A stretch of 64,000 nucleotides of DNA from Microbulbifer donghaiensis (GTDB taxonomy: Bacteria; Pseudomonadota; Gammaproteobacteria; Pseudomonadales; Cellvibrionaceae), in NCBI RefSeq assembly GCF_900129095.1, contig NZ_FQVA01000001.1:1-64000 (forward strand), written 5' to 3'. A program made the position numbers and the translations under genes. Each line of letters begins with the position of its first letter. The stretch's first letter is position 1. Shown in pieces: positions 17,790 through 27,125 of this stretch. The notes under the pieces are model-generated. The model saw nothing but the letters and a program-made list of their open reading frames with translations. It had not been told where the DNA came from and searched no databases.

Positions 17790-18908
17790 ATGCGTAAAGC
17801 ATTGATTACGGGAATTACGGGTCAAGATGGCTCTTACCTTGCTGAGTTCCTGCTGGAGCGAGGTTATGAAGTTCACGGTATTAAACGCCGCGCGTCGTCT
17901 TTCAATACAGATCGAATCGATCACCTTTACCAGGATCCTCATGAGGCGGACCGGAGATTTGTTCTACATTATGGTGATCTTACCGATAGTTCCAATCTCA
18001 CGCGAATTTTGAAAGAAGTGCAGCCCGACGAGGTTTATAACCTGGCTGCGCAGTCACACGTTGCGGTCAGCTTCGAGTCTCCAGAGTACACCGCTGATGT
18101 GGATGCGCTCGGGACGTTGCGGCTACTGGAGGCTATACGTCTCTTGGGACTTGATAAAAAGACTCGTTTTTACCAAGCGTCCTCATCCGAGCTCTATGGG
18201 CTCGTGCAAGAGACTCCGCAAAAAGAGACAACACCATTTTATCCCCGATCACCCTACGCAGTTGCTAAGTTATATGCGTATTGGATAACTGTGAACTTTC
18301 GGGAATCGTATGGCATGTACGCTTGTAACGGTATTCTTTTCAACCACGAATCTCCGCGGCGGGGAGAGACATTCGTCACGAGAAAGATCACCCGTGGACT
18401 TGCTAACATTGCTCAGGGTTTGGACACGTGCTTATACCTCGGAAATATGAATGCGTTGCGGGACTGGGGGCATGCGAGGGATTATGTCGAAATGCAGTGG
18501 CTGATGCTGCAGCAAGAACAGCCTGAAGATTTTGTGATCGCAACTGGAGTTCAATACTCCGTGCGCGATTTCGTCAGGATGACTGCTGCGGAGCTTGGAA
18601 TCGAGATCGAGTTTGTTGGCGAGGGCCTACAGGAAAAGGGTGTGGTTGTTTCTGTTGTGGGCCGGGACGCCCCTGCTGTGAATCCTGGAGACGAGATTAT
18701 TCGAGTTGATCCCAGATATTTCAGGCCTGCCGAGGTTGATACCCTTCTCGGGGATGCCAGTAAGGCTAAAGAAAGACTCGGATGGGCGCCTACTAGATCC
18801 ATTGAAGAGTTGGTGGCCGAAATGGCGGCAAGCGATTTGGATCAGGCCAAACGTAATGTGCTATTAGCCAAAAATGGTTACTCGGTCACTACCCGGCAGG
18901 AAGGATAG
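17790..18908 (+). CDS. gmd: GDP-mannose 4,6-dehydratase
   Basis: This enzyme converts GDP-D-mannose to GDP-4-keto-6-deoxy-mannose, the first step to GDP-L-fucose. It is a 372-residue short-chain dehydrogenase/reductase with [19 protein letters not shown] as the NADP-binding loop. [18 protein letters not shown] follows, with the Y-x-x-x-K pair in [12 protein letters not shown] and the family-specific [16 protein letters not shown] block. GGGGAT precedes the ATG. The stop is directly followed by the start of the GDP-fucose synthase gene, so the two are co-translated and act in sequence. Confidence 0.96.
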   Translation: MRKALITGITGQDGSYLAEFLLERGYEVHGIKRRASSFNTDRIDHLYQDPHEADRRFVLHYGDLTDSSNLTRILKEVQPDEVYNLAAQSHVAVSFESPEYTADVDALGTLRLLEAIRLLGLDKKTRFYQASSSELYGLVQETPQKETTPFYPRSPYAVAKLYAYWITVNFRESYGMYACNGILFNHESPRRGETFVTRKITRGLANIAQGLDTCLYLGNMNALRDWGHARDYVEMQWLMLQQEQPEDFVIATGVQYSVRDFVRMTAAELGIEIEFVGEGLQEKGVVVSVVGRDAPAVNPGDEIIRVDPRYFRPAEVDTLLGDASKAKERLGWAPTRSIEELVAEMAASDLDQAKRNVLLAKNGYSVTTRQEG

Positions 18909-19886
18909 ATGCTGTCAAAGAAACGCGTTTTTGTAGCTGGGCACAAGGGTATGGTGGGGTCAGCCATCGTTCGAAAGTTCCGCGAAAGTGGTCGCGAAGA
19001 TATTGTTACGCGCTCTAGAGATGAGCTCGACTTGTCAGATCAGGCCGCTGTTAGGCGATTTTTTGCGACCGAAAGTATCGACATTGTGTATCTCGCCGCA
19101 GCGAAAGTTGGCGGTATCTATGCTAACAATCAATATCCGGCTGAGTTTATATACCAGAACCTAGCCATAGAGTGCAATGTTATCCATGAGGCGCATCGAT
19201 CGGGTGTTCAGCAGCTTTTGTTTCTGGGGTCATCCTGTATATATCCTCGTTTAGCCCAGCAGCCGATTGTTGAGGCGTCTCTCTTGCAGGGTTATCTGGA
19301 GCCTACTAATGAGCCTTATGCGATAGCAAAAATTGCCGGTATTAAACTCTGTGAGTCCTATTCTCGTCAGTATGGAAGAGATTATCGTAGCGTAATGCCT
19401 ACAAACCTTTACGGGCCAAATGATAATTTTCACCCGGAAAATTCCCATGTGGTACCGGCGCTGATTCGGCGTTTCCATGAGGCTAAAGCCTGTGGTGCAT
19501 CGGAAGTGGATGTCTGGGGTAGCGGTAGGCCGATGCGGGAATTTCTTCATGTGGATGACATGGCTGATGCCTGTATTCATGTTGCGGGGCTCGCAAGAAG
19601 TATTTATGAGTCTGAGACTCAGCCACTAATGTCGCATATTAATGTCGGATCGGGCGTTGACTGCACGATTCGAGAACTTGCGGAGAGTATTGCTCGAGTC
19701 GTTGGGTTTACTGGGCGTCTTGTTTTTGATGATAGCAAACCAGATGGCACCCCAAGGAAGCTGCTAGACGTTTCTCTGTTGAGGCGGTTAGGTTGGGAGT
19801 CCCAAATATCCTTGGAAGATGGGCTGCAATCGACTTATGAGTGGTTCGTTGAAAATATATATCTGCAAGAAGTCGCTTCAATTTGA
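18909..19886 (+). CDS. fcl: GDP-L-fucose synthase
   Basis: This enzyme performs the epimerisation and NADPH reduction that turn the Gmd product into GDP-L-fucose. It is 325 residues, with [18 protein letters not shown] at the N-terminus, [10 protein letters not shown] around the catalytic Ser/Cys, and [17 protein letters not shown] with the Tyr-Lys pair. [20 protein letters not shown], characteristic of Fcl/WcaG, follows. It begins on the base after the gmd stop. Together with gmd it predicts fucose in the product of this locus. Confidence 0.96.
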   Translation: MLSKKRVFVAGHKGMVGSAIVRKFRESGREDIVTRSRDELDLSDQAAVRRFFATESIDIVYLAAAKVGGIYANNQYPAEFIYQNLAIECNVIHEAHRSGVQQLLFLGSSCIYPRLAQQPIVEASLLQGYLEPTNEPYAIAKIAGIKLCESYSRQYGRDYRSVMPTNLYGPNDNFHPENSHVVPALIRRFHEAKACGASEVDVWGSGRPMREFLHVDDMADACIHVAGLARSIYESETQPLMSHINVGSGVDCTIRELAESIARVVGFTGRLVFDDSKPDGTPRKLLDVSLLRRLGWESQISLEDGLQSTYEWFVENIYLQEVASI

Positions 19887-19959
19887 TAAATATTGTGACG
19901 TTATAACTGGGCGTTGATCTGAATAGGTCCGTTAGTTTTGTGGTTGGTTGGGGTTTTTT

Positions 19960-20712
19960 GTGCAGAAAGTAAGTGTTATCACTGTTTGTTTTAATAGTGT
20001 GGCAACCATCAGGGATGCAATTGAGTCTGTCTTGGGACAGGACTATCCAAATATTGAATACATTATTGTGGACGGTGGCTCCAGCGATGGAACAATGGAC
20101 ATCGTTCATGAGTACGCGGGGCGGATTGCGAAGGTTGTGTCAGAGCCAGATGATGGCATCTATGATGCAATGAACAAGGGGATACGTTCTGCGAGTGGTG
20201 ATATTATCGGAATGCTTAATTCTGATGACGTCTATTCTGACGTTAAAGTGATTTCCGACATTGTTGAACAGTTCAATGTTTCAAGGGTTGACTCGGTTTA
20301 CGCGGATTTATCTATAGTTGACAGGGTCAATTTGGATAAGACTGTTCGCTTCTGTAGCTCTAAGGACTTTAGTGTTTCCCGCGTGCGATGGGGATGGATG
20401 GTTCCCCATCCTACATTCTTTGTTAGGAAGCGTTGCTATGATGAGTTTGGTTTATACAAGTTGGATTATCGCGTGTCCGCGGATTTTGAAATGGTGGCCA
20501 GGTTGCTGTGGAAAGAAAAGGTTACTTTTTCTCGTCTTCCAAGGTGTATAGTAAAAATGCGCAATGGCGGTATAAGTACAACAGGTTTTTGGTGGAGGAT
20601 TCACCAAAACTTGGAAATTGTCCGTGCGTGTAAGGAGAATGGGATATATACGAATATATTTCTTGTCATGCTTAAGGTGCCGATGAAGCTCCTTGAATAT
20701 CTTAAAGCTTAG
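19960..20712 (+). CDS. GT2 family glycosyltransferase (WcaA-like)
   Basis: This 250-residue GT-A transferase has KVSVITVCFNSVATIRDAI, YIIVDGGSSDGTMDIV, SEPDDGIYDAMNKGI and GMLNSDDVYSD. That set is typical of the colanic-acid WcaA/PglI-like group that adds a branch or early sugar. GTG 19960 gives the family start; a TTG at 19948 is possible, and the ribosome-binding site is weak in both cases. It is the last recognisable gene of the polysaccharide locus, lying 73 bases after fcl. Confidence 0.88.
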   Translation: MQKVSVITVCFNSVATIRDAIESVLGQDYPNIEYIIVDGGSSDGTMDIVHEYAGRIAKVVSEPDDGIYDAMNKGIRSASGDIIGMLNSDDVYSDVKVISDIVEQFNVSRVDSVYADLSIVDRVNLDKTVRFCSSKDFSVSRVRWGWMVPHPTFFVRKRCYDEFGLYKLDYRVSADFEMVARLLWKEKVTFSRLPRCIVKMRNGGISTTGFWWRIHQNLEIVRACKENGIYTNIFLVMLKVPMKLLEYLKA

Positions 20713-20721
20713 CAGGTGTGA

Positions 20722-20949
20722 GTGACGGAGAAATCTGTTAATGTACCAAATCTGCTGGGCGTTGATTTTCCTCTGATTGCCGGATTCATCTTATTTTTTC
20801 TTTCTTTTCACTATAGCTGTACAAGTGGAGTTGTGCCCCACTCATATTACTTGAAAGACTATTCGCCTTTTCTTTGCCAGCCTAATCGGATCTGTTTGCG
20901 GGTCAAACGACGCGCCCCACCTGCCAGCCTGAGAGGCTCATGTAAATAG
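20722..20949 (+). CDS. short unrecognised ORF at the end of the glycan locus
   Basis: This is a 75-codon frame starting at GTG 20722, 9 bases after the glycosyltransferase stop. It has one hydrophobic segment (FPLIAGFILFFLSFHY), then loses any protein-like character and runs into the 3' end of the converging batD gene. It may be the start of a membrane protein, for example a polymerase or ligase, cut off by a past deletion, or no gene at all. Nothing in it identifies a family. Confidence 0.2.
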   Translation: MTEKSVNVPNLLGVDFPLIAGFILFFLSFHYSCTSGVVPHSYYLKDYSPFLCQPNRICLRVKRRAPPASLRGSCK

Positions 20950-22674
20950 TTCGGGTAAATAGCTATTGCTCGTCAGTCGATTTGGACTTGGTTCTCTTTT
21001 GAGTAGTCTGCTCACTAGTATTTGGATCTGTTGGCGGCTAAGCGGTTTCGGCGGGCTGAGGTAAAGGGCTGCATCCAGTAGTCGCTGCAGTTTTTCCACT
21101 TCTTCAAATTGCAGCTTTCGATTGGCCTCACTGAGGGTGTTTCCACTGACCTGGGGCCAGCGGGTACGCAGCCAGTTCAAGGTGGCCTGTTGTATCAGCT
21201 GTGCTTCGCCACTCTCCACGGCTCTTTCCAGGGCGCGGGCCTGCTGCTCGGCGTTTGGCTGGCGTTTCTCCACTTCCGCGTGACGCTTGCCGCCGCGATC
21301 GCGCAGATAGAAGAAATACAGCAGCCACAACAGGTGCGAGGCGAGGGCGGCTATGGCCAGGTTGCGCCAGAACTGGTTCTGCTCCACTACTGGCGCGGCG
21401 CCGGGCTTCAGGTCGGGAATGCCCTCGCCGGGTTGCTGCGCCGGTGTGGCCGCTGCCGCGCCGCTCACGGTAAAGCGGAAGGCCGGCAGCTGGGTTGCGC
21501 GCTGGCGGTCGGTTTTGGTATCCCACCAGGTGATGGTGATCGGTGGCAGCTGGTAGTCGCCGGGCTTGGTGGCGACAAGGGCCGTGGTTTCTATGCGGCT
21601 GCCGGTAACACCGTTCTGGTCTATCTGGTCATCCTGTTGCGGCTGGTCCGGATAGGTTTTCAGGCCCTCGACATTGAGCTTCGGCATGGGTGGGAGTTGC
21701 GCCGCGCGCAGCCCTTCGGCGCGCAGGGTAATGATACGGGTGATGGGTTCGCCGACCCTGAAGCTTTCCGGATCCTGGCTCCAGCTTTGCACCAGGCCGA
21801 GGCTGCTGGCGGGCAGCCAGTGGGGGCCGCTGTATTTGTCCGGCTTGGGTTTTACCTCGATGGTCTGGGCCTCGGAGCGCAGGCGCAGTCGCTGGCTGTT
21901 GCGGTTGAACAGTGAGAAGGGGTCGCGACGGCCGGCAACGGCGACATAGTTCAGCTGTGGAATGGTCAGTTCGCCGGAGCTCTCCGGGAAGACGGCGTAG
22001 ACGAGTTCGTAGACGGCGTGGCCCACGCCATTGATGCGCCGTTCATAACGCTGTTCGTCGACCTTCTCCACGTGGGCGCCGGGAATCTGCAGGGGTTCCG
22101 TGGCGATATCGTGCAGCCCAATGGTGGTATACAGGCGCACCCTGACCAGCAGCTGCTCCTGCACGTAGATCTTGTCCTTGTCCAGTTCGATTTCCAGGAA
22201 AGCCTGTCGATCCGTCGCATCGGGTCCAGCGCCGGCTTCGGTCACGGTAATCGGAATCGCGTCGGAGATCTGCCCCTTGTGGTGCAGGGAGGGGACGAAC
22301 AGGTTTCCCTCCCGTTTCGGGGCCAGGGTCAGCAGCCATTCGACGAAACTCTCTGCGCGGCCGTTGATGATCCGGTATTGGTTAGACTGCTGGCGGGAGA
22401 GGATGTCGAAGTCCTGTTCCAGCAGTTCGAAGTCTGGCTGGCCGCCACTCTCGTCGCCGGAGTAGCGCAGGCGCAGGTTCAGTGTTTCATCAATGCCGAT
22501 CTTATTGCGGTCGACGGTTGCGGAGAGTTCGGACGCATGGGCGGCATTGGCGACTGCCAGTAACAGGAAAAGTTGAATCAGTGTCCTGACCCAACGGGTG
22601 ACAGAGACACGATTACGGCCAGTGACAGAGTCCGACCAACTGATTGGTTTCACTTCGCAATAACCTTTTGCCAT
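20938..22674 (-). CDS. batD: BatD-like protein
   Basis: This 578-residue protein has a signal peptide (VRTLIQLFLLLAVANAAHA) and repeated beta-rich domains: SATVDRNKIGIDETLNLRLRYSG near the start, then three more immunoglobulin-like segments. A single membrane helix (NLAIAALASHLLWLLYFFYL, about residues 440-460) and a helical cytoplasmic tail follow. BatD proteins work with MoxR ATPases and the BatA/B von Willebrand proteins in envelope-stress or oxygen-tolerance complexes. The start at 22674 lies 9 bases after the batB-like stop; an internal GTG just before the signal peptide is possible. It converges on the glycan locus. Confidence 0.88.
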   Translation of the reverse strand: MAKGYCEVKPISWSDSVTGRNRVSVTRWVRTLIQLFLLLAVANAAHASELSATVDRNKIGIDETLNLRLRYSGDESGGQPDFELLEQDFDILSRQQSNQYRIINGRAESFVEWLLTLAPKREGNLFVPSLHHKGQISDAIPITVTEAGAGPDATDRQAFLEIELDKDKIYVQEQLLVRVRLYTTIGLHDIATEPLQIPGAHVEKVDEQRYERRINGVGHAVYELVYAVFPESSGELTIPQLNYVAVAGRRDPFSLFNRNSQRLRLRSEAQTIEVKPKPDKYSGPHWLPASSLGLVQSWSQDPESFRVGEPITRIITLRAEGLRAAQLPPMPKLNVEGLKTYPDQPQQDDQIDQNGVTGSRIETTALVATKPGDYQLPPITITWWDTKTDRQRATQLPAFRFTVSGAAAATPAQQPGEGIPDLKPGAAPVVEQNQFWRNLAIAALASHLLWLLYFFYLRDRGGKRHAEVEKRQPNAEQQARALERAVESGEAQLIQQATLNWLRTRWPQVSGNTLSEANRKLQFEEVEKLQRLLDAALYLSPPKPLSRQQIQILVSRLLKREPSPNRLTSNSYLPELFT

Positions 22675-22683
22675 CTTACTTCG

Positions 22684-24525
22684 CTACCATCGCTGCGTGG
22701 CCCCGTTTTCCGGGGGGCGCCATTCACCGCTGCGATAGGCGCGGCGGCGCTGCAGGCTTTCGTACTTGAATTTCTCGCGCATCAGGCCGGCGGGATCATC
22801 GGGGATCTGCCGCAGCCACTGATCCAGGGCCTGTTGCGTCTCCGGATCCAGCGGGCTTTCTTCGGCACCGGCCTGCGGCTGTTCCCCTTGCTGCTCTTCG
22901 CCGTCCATTGCCTCGCCCGGTTGCTGCTGCGCTTGCTGTTCCCGTTGCTCGCCGTTTTGTGGCTCTTGCTCGGAGGGTTCCTGGTTTTCGCTGCCGGATG
23001 TTCCCGTTTGAGACCCGGAACCCTGCTGGTCTTGTTGTTGCTGATCCTGGTTCTGTTGCTGCTGTTGGTCGCTGCCGGACTGCTGTTGCTGCTGATCGCC
23101 GGACTGCTGTTGGTTTTGCTGAGACTGTTGTTGCTGTTGCTGCTGTTGTTCCTGCAGCTTTTTCAGTTTCTCGGCGATTTCCCGATTGTGCTCGGCGTCG
23201 GCAAATTGCGGCCGCTTTTTCAAGGCTTCGTCATACGCCGCGATGGCCTCGTTATAGAGTCCCTGGCGCGTCAGGCTGTTACCGAGATTGTACAGCCCCT
23301 GGGCGTCGGGGCTGCGGGCAAAATCTTCCTCGGCTGCGGGGAAGTCGCCGGCGCGGTAATTGGCCGTACCGCGCCACTGGGGGTTTCTGAAAGTCTTCGC
23401 GGCCTGTTCGGCCTGGCCATCCTGTAGCAGCTGCTGGGCCTGTTGATCCTGGCGCTGCCAGAGATCCTGCCACTCAAATGCCTGGCTCTGCTGTGGCGGT
23501 AACAACAGTAGTGTAAAGGGGACGGTGCAGGCCAGGGCGCCGCGACGGAAAAGCAGGGCGGCCAGCGGCAGCAACAGCAGCACCAGCCAGGGCCCTTCTT
23601 CGCTCCATTGATCGAACTCGCGTTCCGTGAGCTGGGCCTGCTCCGGAGCTTCACTTTCCGGAAGTAGGTGCGCAATATCGCTGTCGTCGACACTGATCTT
23701 GGCGAAGCGGCCGCCACTGCCGCGTGCCAGCCGCGACAGTTCGCCGGCATCAAAATTGGCGATGATGATAGAGCCATCGCTGTCGGTGACAAAGCCACTG
23801 CCATTGCCGCGGGGGATGGGGCTGCCTTCGCCACTGCCAACGGCGAGAATATTCAGCTCTACTTTGGCGTCCCTTAGTAGCTTGGCGACGGTGTCCACTG
23901 CCATTTCGTCGATGCCGTCAGTGACGGCCAGCAGCTGCCCCTGCCCCGCGGCGCCGTCCTTCAGCAGGCGGATACCGGTTTCCACGGCCATTTCGGTATT
24001 GCTGCCGGGTACTGGCACGATCGACGGCGATAGGGCCGGTACCAGGTTGGCGATAGTGGCGGTGTCCTCGGTCAGCGGTGTTACCACATGGGCCTCGCCG
24101 CCATAACCCACCAGTGCGGTGAGCCCGTCCTTGCGCTGTCGCAGAATATCGAGGACTTTCAGTCGCGCGCGGGTGAGTCGGTTCGGCGAGAGATCGGTCG
24201 CCATCATCGACGGAGACAGGTCCAGCAGAATCACCAGGGCGTCCTGGCTGCTGTATACCGGTGTGGGCAGTTTGCGCCAGGTAGGTCCCGCGAGGGCGAC
24301 AATCATTCCGGCAAGCAGCGCGAAGATCAGCGCGAAGAGCCACGGCCGCCGTGCGCCGCCGCGCAGCAGCAGGTGGGGCAGGAGGTCGGCATCGATGATT
24401 TTTTGCAACTGGCCACTGTTCAGGATGGTACGGGCCAGGCCCCAGCAGGCGAGGGCAGAGGGCAGCAGCAGCCACAGGAAATGTGGTCGCAGGAAGTGGA
24501 ATTGTTCGAGGTCGGAGACATACAT
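22684..24525 (-). CDS. batB: BatB/BatC-type VWA and TPR protein with Gln-rich linker
   Basis: This 613-residue membrane protein has two N-terminal helices, then a von Willebrand A domain with an intact metal site (LVILLDLSPSMMATD; the DxSxS motif) and LLAVTDGID. Another helix sits near residue 320 and TPR-like repeats lie at about 370-450 (LYNLGNSLTRQGLYNEAIAAYDEALKK). A low-complexity tail of Gln, Ser and Glu with long Q runs occupies about 455-560. This is the BatB (VWA) and BatC (TPR) pair in one chain. It starts within the TGATG overlap with the batA stop. The Q tract is encoded by CAG/CAA-type repeats and may vary in length. Confidence 0.9.
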   Translation of the reverse strand: MYVSDLEQFHFLRPHFLWLLLPSALACWGLARTILNSGQLQKIIDADLLPHLLLRGGARRPWLFALIFALLAGMIVALAGPTWRKLPTPVYSSQDALVILLDLSPSMMATDLSPNRLTRARLKVLDILRQRKDGLTALVGYGGEAHVVTPLTEDTATIANLVPALSPSIVPVPGSNTEMAVETGIRLLKDGAAGQGQLLAVTDGIDEMAVDTVAKLLRDAKVELNILAVGSGEGSPIPRGNGSGFVTDSDGSIIIANFDAGELSRLARGSGGRFAKISVDDSDIAHLLPESEAPEQAQLTEREFDQWSEEGPWLVLLLLPLAALLFRRGALACTVPFTLLLLPPQQSQAFEWQDLWQRQDQQAQQLLQDGQAEQAAKTFRNPQWRGTANYRAGDFPAAEEDFARSPDAQGLYNLGNSLTRQGLYNEAIAAYDEALKKRPQFADAEHNREIAEKLKKLQEQQQQQQQQSQQNQQQSGDQQQQQSGSDQQQQQNQDQQQQDQQGSGSQTGTSGSENQEPSEQEPQNGEQREQQAQQQPGEAMDGEEQQGEQPQAGAEESPLDPETQQALDQWLRQIPDDPAGLMREKFKYESLQRRRAYRSGEWRPPENGATQRW

Positions 24526-25604
24526 CAGGTAGCTTGACTCCGGTTCGAGAAATCGCCGGCAGGGCCGGCTCCCACAGCGTGCTTTCGAGTTGTCCGGCTG
24601 GGACGGGGCTCGCCACTGCCGATATTGAGCAGCAGCGGCACTGCGGTCCAGAGCAGCGCCAACGACAGCGCGGCGCCCAGCGGCCAGATATACAGGGATT
24701 TCAGTGGCCGGTAGCTCTCGGCCTCCTGTTCGACCGGCTCCAGCCGGTCCAGTTCGGCGTAAATTTCTGCCAGTTCCTGGGGGTTGTGGGCGCGGAAGTA
24801 GCGTCCGTCGGTTTTATCGGCGATGGCCTGCAGGGTTTCACTGTCCAGGTCGCGCGACGGATTAATGCGCCGGCTGCCAAAGCGGCTGCCGAGCAAGCCC
24901 GGCTGGACCATTTCCTCGGCACCGACGCCGACGGTATAGACGGTGACACCGGCCTGCTGGGCCAGTTCGGCGGCCTTGAGCGGCGATACCTCACCGGCGG
25001 TATTGGCGCCGTCGGTGAGCAGGATCAACACGCGCTGCTCCGCCGGGCGCTGGGTCAGGCGCTTGACCGACAGCCCGATCGCATCGCCGATGGCGGTGCC
25101 CTGTCCGGCGAAGCCGATCTGCGCTTCGCGCAGCAGGGTGCCGACGGTTTCGCGGTCATAAGTCAGTGGCGCCTGCAGGTAGGCGCGGGTGCCGAACAGA
25201 ACCAGGCCCAGGCGGTCGCCTTCGCGGCGTTCAACGAAATCACCGACAACCTGTTTTACGGCATCGATGCGCATCGCCGGCCGGCCGCCGAGCAGCATGT
25301 CCGGTGTTTCCATGCTGCCGGAGATATCCACCGCGACGAGCAGATCCCGCGCGCTGCTGGTTTGGGTGATCGGCTCGCCATACCACTGCGGCCGCGCCGC
25401 GGCGCCGATCAGCAATAGCCACAGCAGTGCCATAAGCAGCAGGTTGAACAGGTTGCCCTGGTCGCTGCTGCCGCGCTGGGATAGCTCGGAATAGAAAGGC
25501 ACCTTGAGGGCGCTGCTGAGTGGCCGGGCGCGCGGCAAAAAATAGCGGGCCAGCACGGGGAGCGGCAGGAGGGCGAAGGCCCAGGGCCAGGCAAATTCAA
25601 ACAT
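24525..25604 (-). CDS. batA: BatA-like VWA protein
   Basis: This 359-residue protein has N-terminal membrane helices (WPWAFALLPLPVLARYF; LLMALLWLLLIGAA). A von Willebrand A domain follows with DLLVAVDISGSMETPD as the metal-ion-dependent adhesion site and LLTDGANTAGE. A C-terminal helix is at about residue 320. It fits the BatA family of inner-membrane proteins displaying the VWA domain in the periplasm. Its stop and the ATG of the batB-like gene share one base (TGATG), a sign of coupled translation in the moxR operon. Confidence 0.92.
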   Translation of the reverse strand: MFEFAWPWAFALLPLPVLARYFLPRARPLSSALKVPFYSELSQRGSSDQGNLFNLLLMALLWLLLIGAAARPQWYGEPITQTSSARDLLVAVDISGSMETPDMLLGGRPAMRIDAVKQVVGDFVERREGDRLGLVLFGTRAYLQAPLTYDRETVGTLLREAQIGFAGQGTAIGDAIGLSVKRLTQRPAEQRVLILLTDGANTAGEVSPLKAAELAQQAGVTVYTVGVGAEEMVQPGLLGSRFGSRRINPSRDLDSETLQAIADKTDGRYFRAHNPQELAEIYAELDRLEPVEQEAESYRPLKSLYIWPLGAALSLALLWTAVPLLLNIGSGEPRPSRTTRKHAVGAGPAGDFSNRSQAT

Positions 25605-26163
25605 TGCTGGCCTCCACTGTCCCGGGTATGGGGGGGCGGGAGTGCTTTTCGCCGTGTCGCTTTACCCACTCAACCGCGTAGCGGCGGAATGCTTCGCTGG
25701 CGGATTTGTCAATGGTGTCCGCGCGGTAGAGGTGTTCGAGCACGGCCTTTCTGGCCGGGTCCGGGCAGGGGATTGCGGCGCTGTCTGCCAGGAACTCGAG
25801 CCAGGGCAGGCCGGTCAGATTTCCGCAATCACTGCGGCCGAAGGTGGTTACGGCGACGCGCTTCAGGATCTCGTTGATTTCCTGGAGGGCGGTCCGCTCC
25901 CCGATGTCGATTGACTGCAGCAAGCGGACCGCCTCAACGCGGTAGCGATTGTGCAGTCGTTGCCGGCGTCGGTGACGCCACCACACGTACACGCCGACCG
26001 CACAGGCGAGTATCACCAGCGCCAGCAACCACCAGCCAGGGGCGGGCGGCCACCAGCTGACGGGTGCCGGTTCGTGGATATCGCGCAGCTGCTCCAGCAA
26101 TTTCTGCGCTTCCGGTGACGGCGGCGGTGCAGCCGGTGCCTGCTTCACTGCGACTGCCCTCAT
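25597..26163 (-). CDS. DUF4381 family membrane protein
   Basis: This 188-residue protein has a proline-rich N-terminus and one strong membrane helix (GWWLLALVILACAVGVYVWW, about residues 43-62) followed by a basic stop-transfer RHRRRQR. The helical cytoplasmic domain contains NEILKRVAVTTFGRSDCGNLTG and WLEFLADSA. This pattern is that of DUF4381, regularly found between DUF58 and BatA genes in proteobacterial moxR operons. It overlaps both neighbours (4 bases with DUF58, 8 with batA). Its biochemical role is unknown. Confidence 0.85.
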   Translation of the reverse strand: MRAVAVKQAPAAPPPSPEAQKLLEQLRDIHEPAPVSWWPPAPGWWLLALVILACAVGVYVWWRHRRRQRLHNRYRVEAVRLLQSIDIGERTALQEINEILKRVAVTTFGRSDCGNLTGLPWLEFLADSAAIPCPDPARKAVLEHLYRADTIDKSASEAFRRYAVEWVKRHGEKHSRPPIPGTVEASNV

Positions 26164-27125
26164 GCGCTCCGCCCCCGCAGCGCCTGTTGGCGTCCGCCGT
26201 AATAAGAGAGCAGGGTGGGCAGCAGCGGCTGGGTATTGTCAAAATCCAGCAGCGGCAGTCGGTGTTTGCGGCAGAGTTGCTCGACTTCGGCGCGGGCCTG
26301 GGCCTGTTTGTCGGCAAAGTGTTCACGCAAGGGGCGACTGCTGGCGTTGAGGAAGGTGCGCTGGCGACCATCCGAAATGGTCAGGGAATGTGCTGGCAGT
26401 TGCTGCTCCAGCGGATCGGACACGCGAATCACCTGCAGATCGGCGTGACGGGTCAGCAGATATAGAGGCTGTGAGCAGCGCTCGTCGAGATCGTGGCAGT
26501 CGCTGATCAGGAAGAGGGCGCTGCCGGGGCGCGCGATGCGTCGCGCTTCCTCGAGCAATTGCTTGAGCGACTGGCTGCCGCGCTCCGCGATCGGGCTCTG
26601 CAGTTCACCGGCGCGAGCGACCATGCCGTGAATCATGGACAGTACCGCGTGATGGCTGCGGCGCGGTCGCACCGTATCGATTTCCCGGTCGGCGAACAGC
26701 AGCGCACCGATGCGATCGCTGTGCTGCAGGGCCGCCCAGCCAAGTGCCGCGGCGATGCCGCTGGCGGCCACGGATTTGAAAGCGAGGTGGCTGCCAAAAA
26801 ACATCGGCGAGCGCAGGTCGAGCATAATCACCACCGGCCGCTCGCGCTCTTCCTGATACAGCTTTGTGTGCGTCGTGCCGGTGCGCGCGGTTACGCGCCA
26901 GTCGATGGTGCGCACGTCGTCCCCGGCCTGGTAGTCGCGCACTTCTTCGAAGTTCATGCCGCGGCCGCGATAGCGGGTGAGCAGATTGCCGGCCTGGTCG
27001 CTGCGGGCCAGGCGCGGCTTGAACAGCTGCAACTGGCGCGCGATATAGCGCATCTGCACGAGCGGGGCCACCTCGGGGTAGGCGCCGCGCAGATTCAGGT
27101 CGGAGTGGGGTACAGCTTGTGGCAT
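26160..27125 (-). CDS. DUF58 family protein
   Basis: This 321-residue protein is counted from ATG 27125, which overlaps the moxR stop (TGATG). The frame is open for 59 more codons upstream, but that part lies inside moxR and is low-complexity, so it is rejected. The DUF58 core is clear: GRGMNFEEVRDYQAGDDVRTIDW and the degenerate VWA-like segment VVIMLDLRSPMFF. Family members are cytoplasmic partners of MoxR and Bat proteins. No membrane segment is seen. Confidence 0.9.
   Translation of the reverse strand: MPQAVPHSDLNLRGAYPEVAPLVQMRYIARQLQLFKPRLARSDQAGNLLTRYRGRGMNFEEVRDYQAGDDVRTIDWRVTARTGTTHTKLYQEERERPVVIMLDLRSPMFFGSHLAFKSVAASGIAAALGWAALQHSDRIGALLFADREIDTVRPRRSHHAVLSMIHGMVARAGELQSPIAERGSQSLKQLLEEARRIARPGSALFLISDCHDLDERCSQPLYLLTRHADLQVIRVSDPLEQQLPAHSLTISDGRQRTFLNASSRPLREHFADKQAQARAEVEQLCRKHRLPLLDFDNTQPLLPTLLSYYGGRQQALRGRSA

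Noticed and set aside
21109..21915. 268-codon plus-strand frame inside batD
   Set aside because: It overlaps batD fully and has no independent signals.
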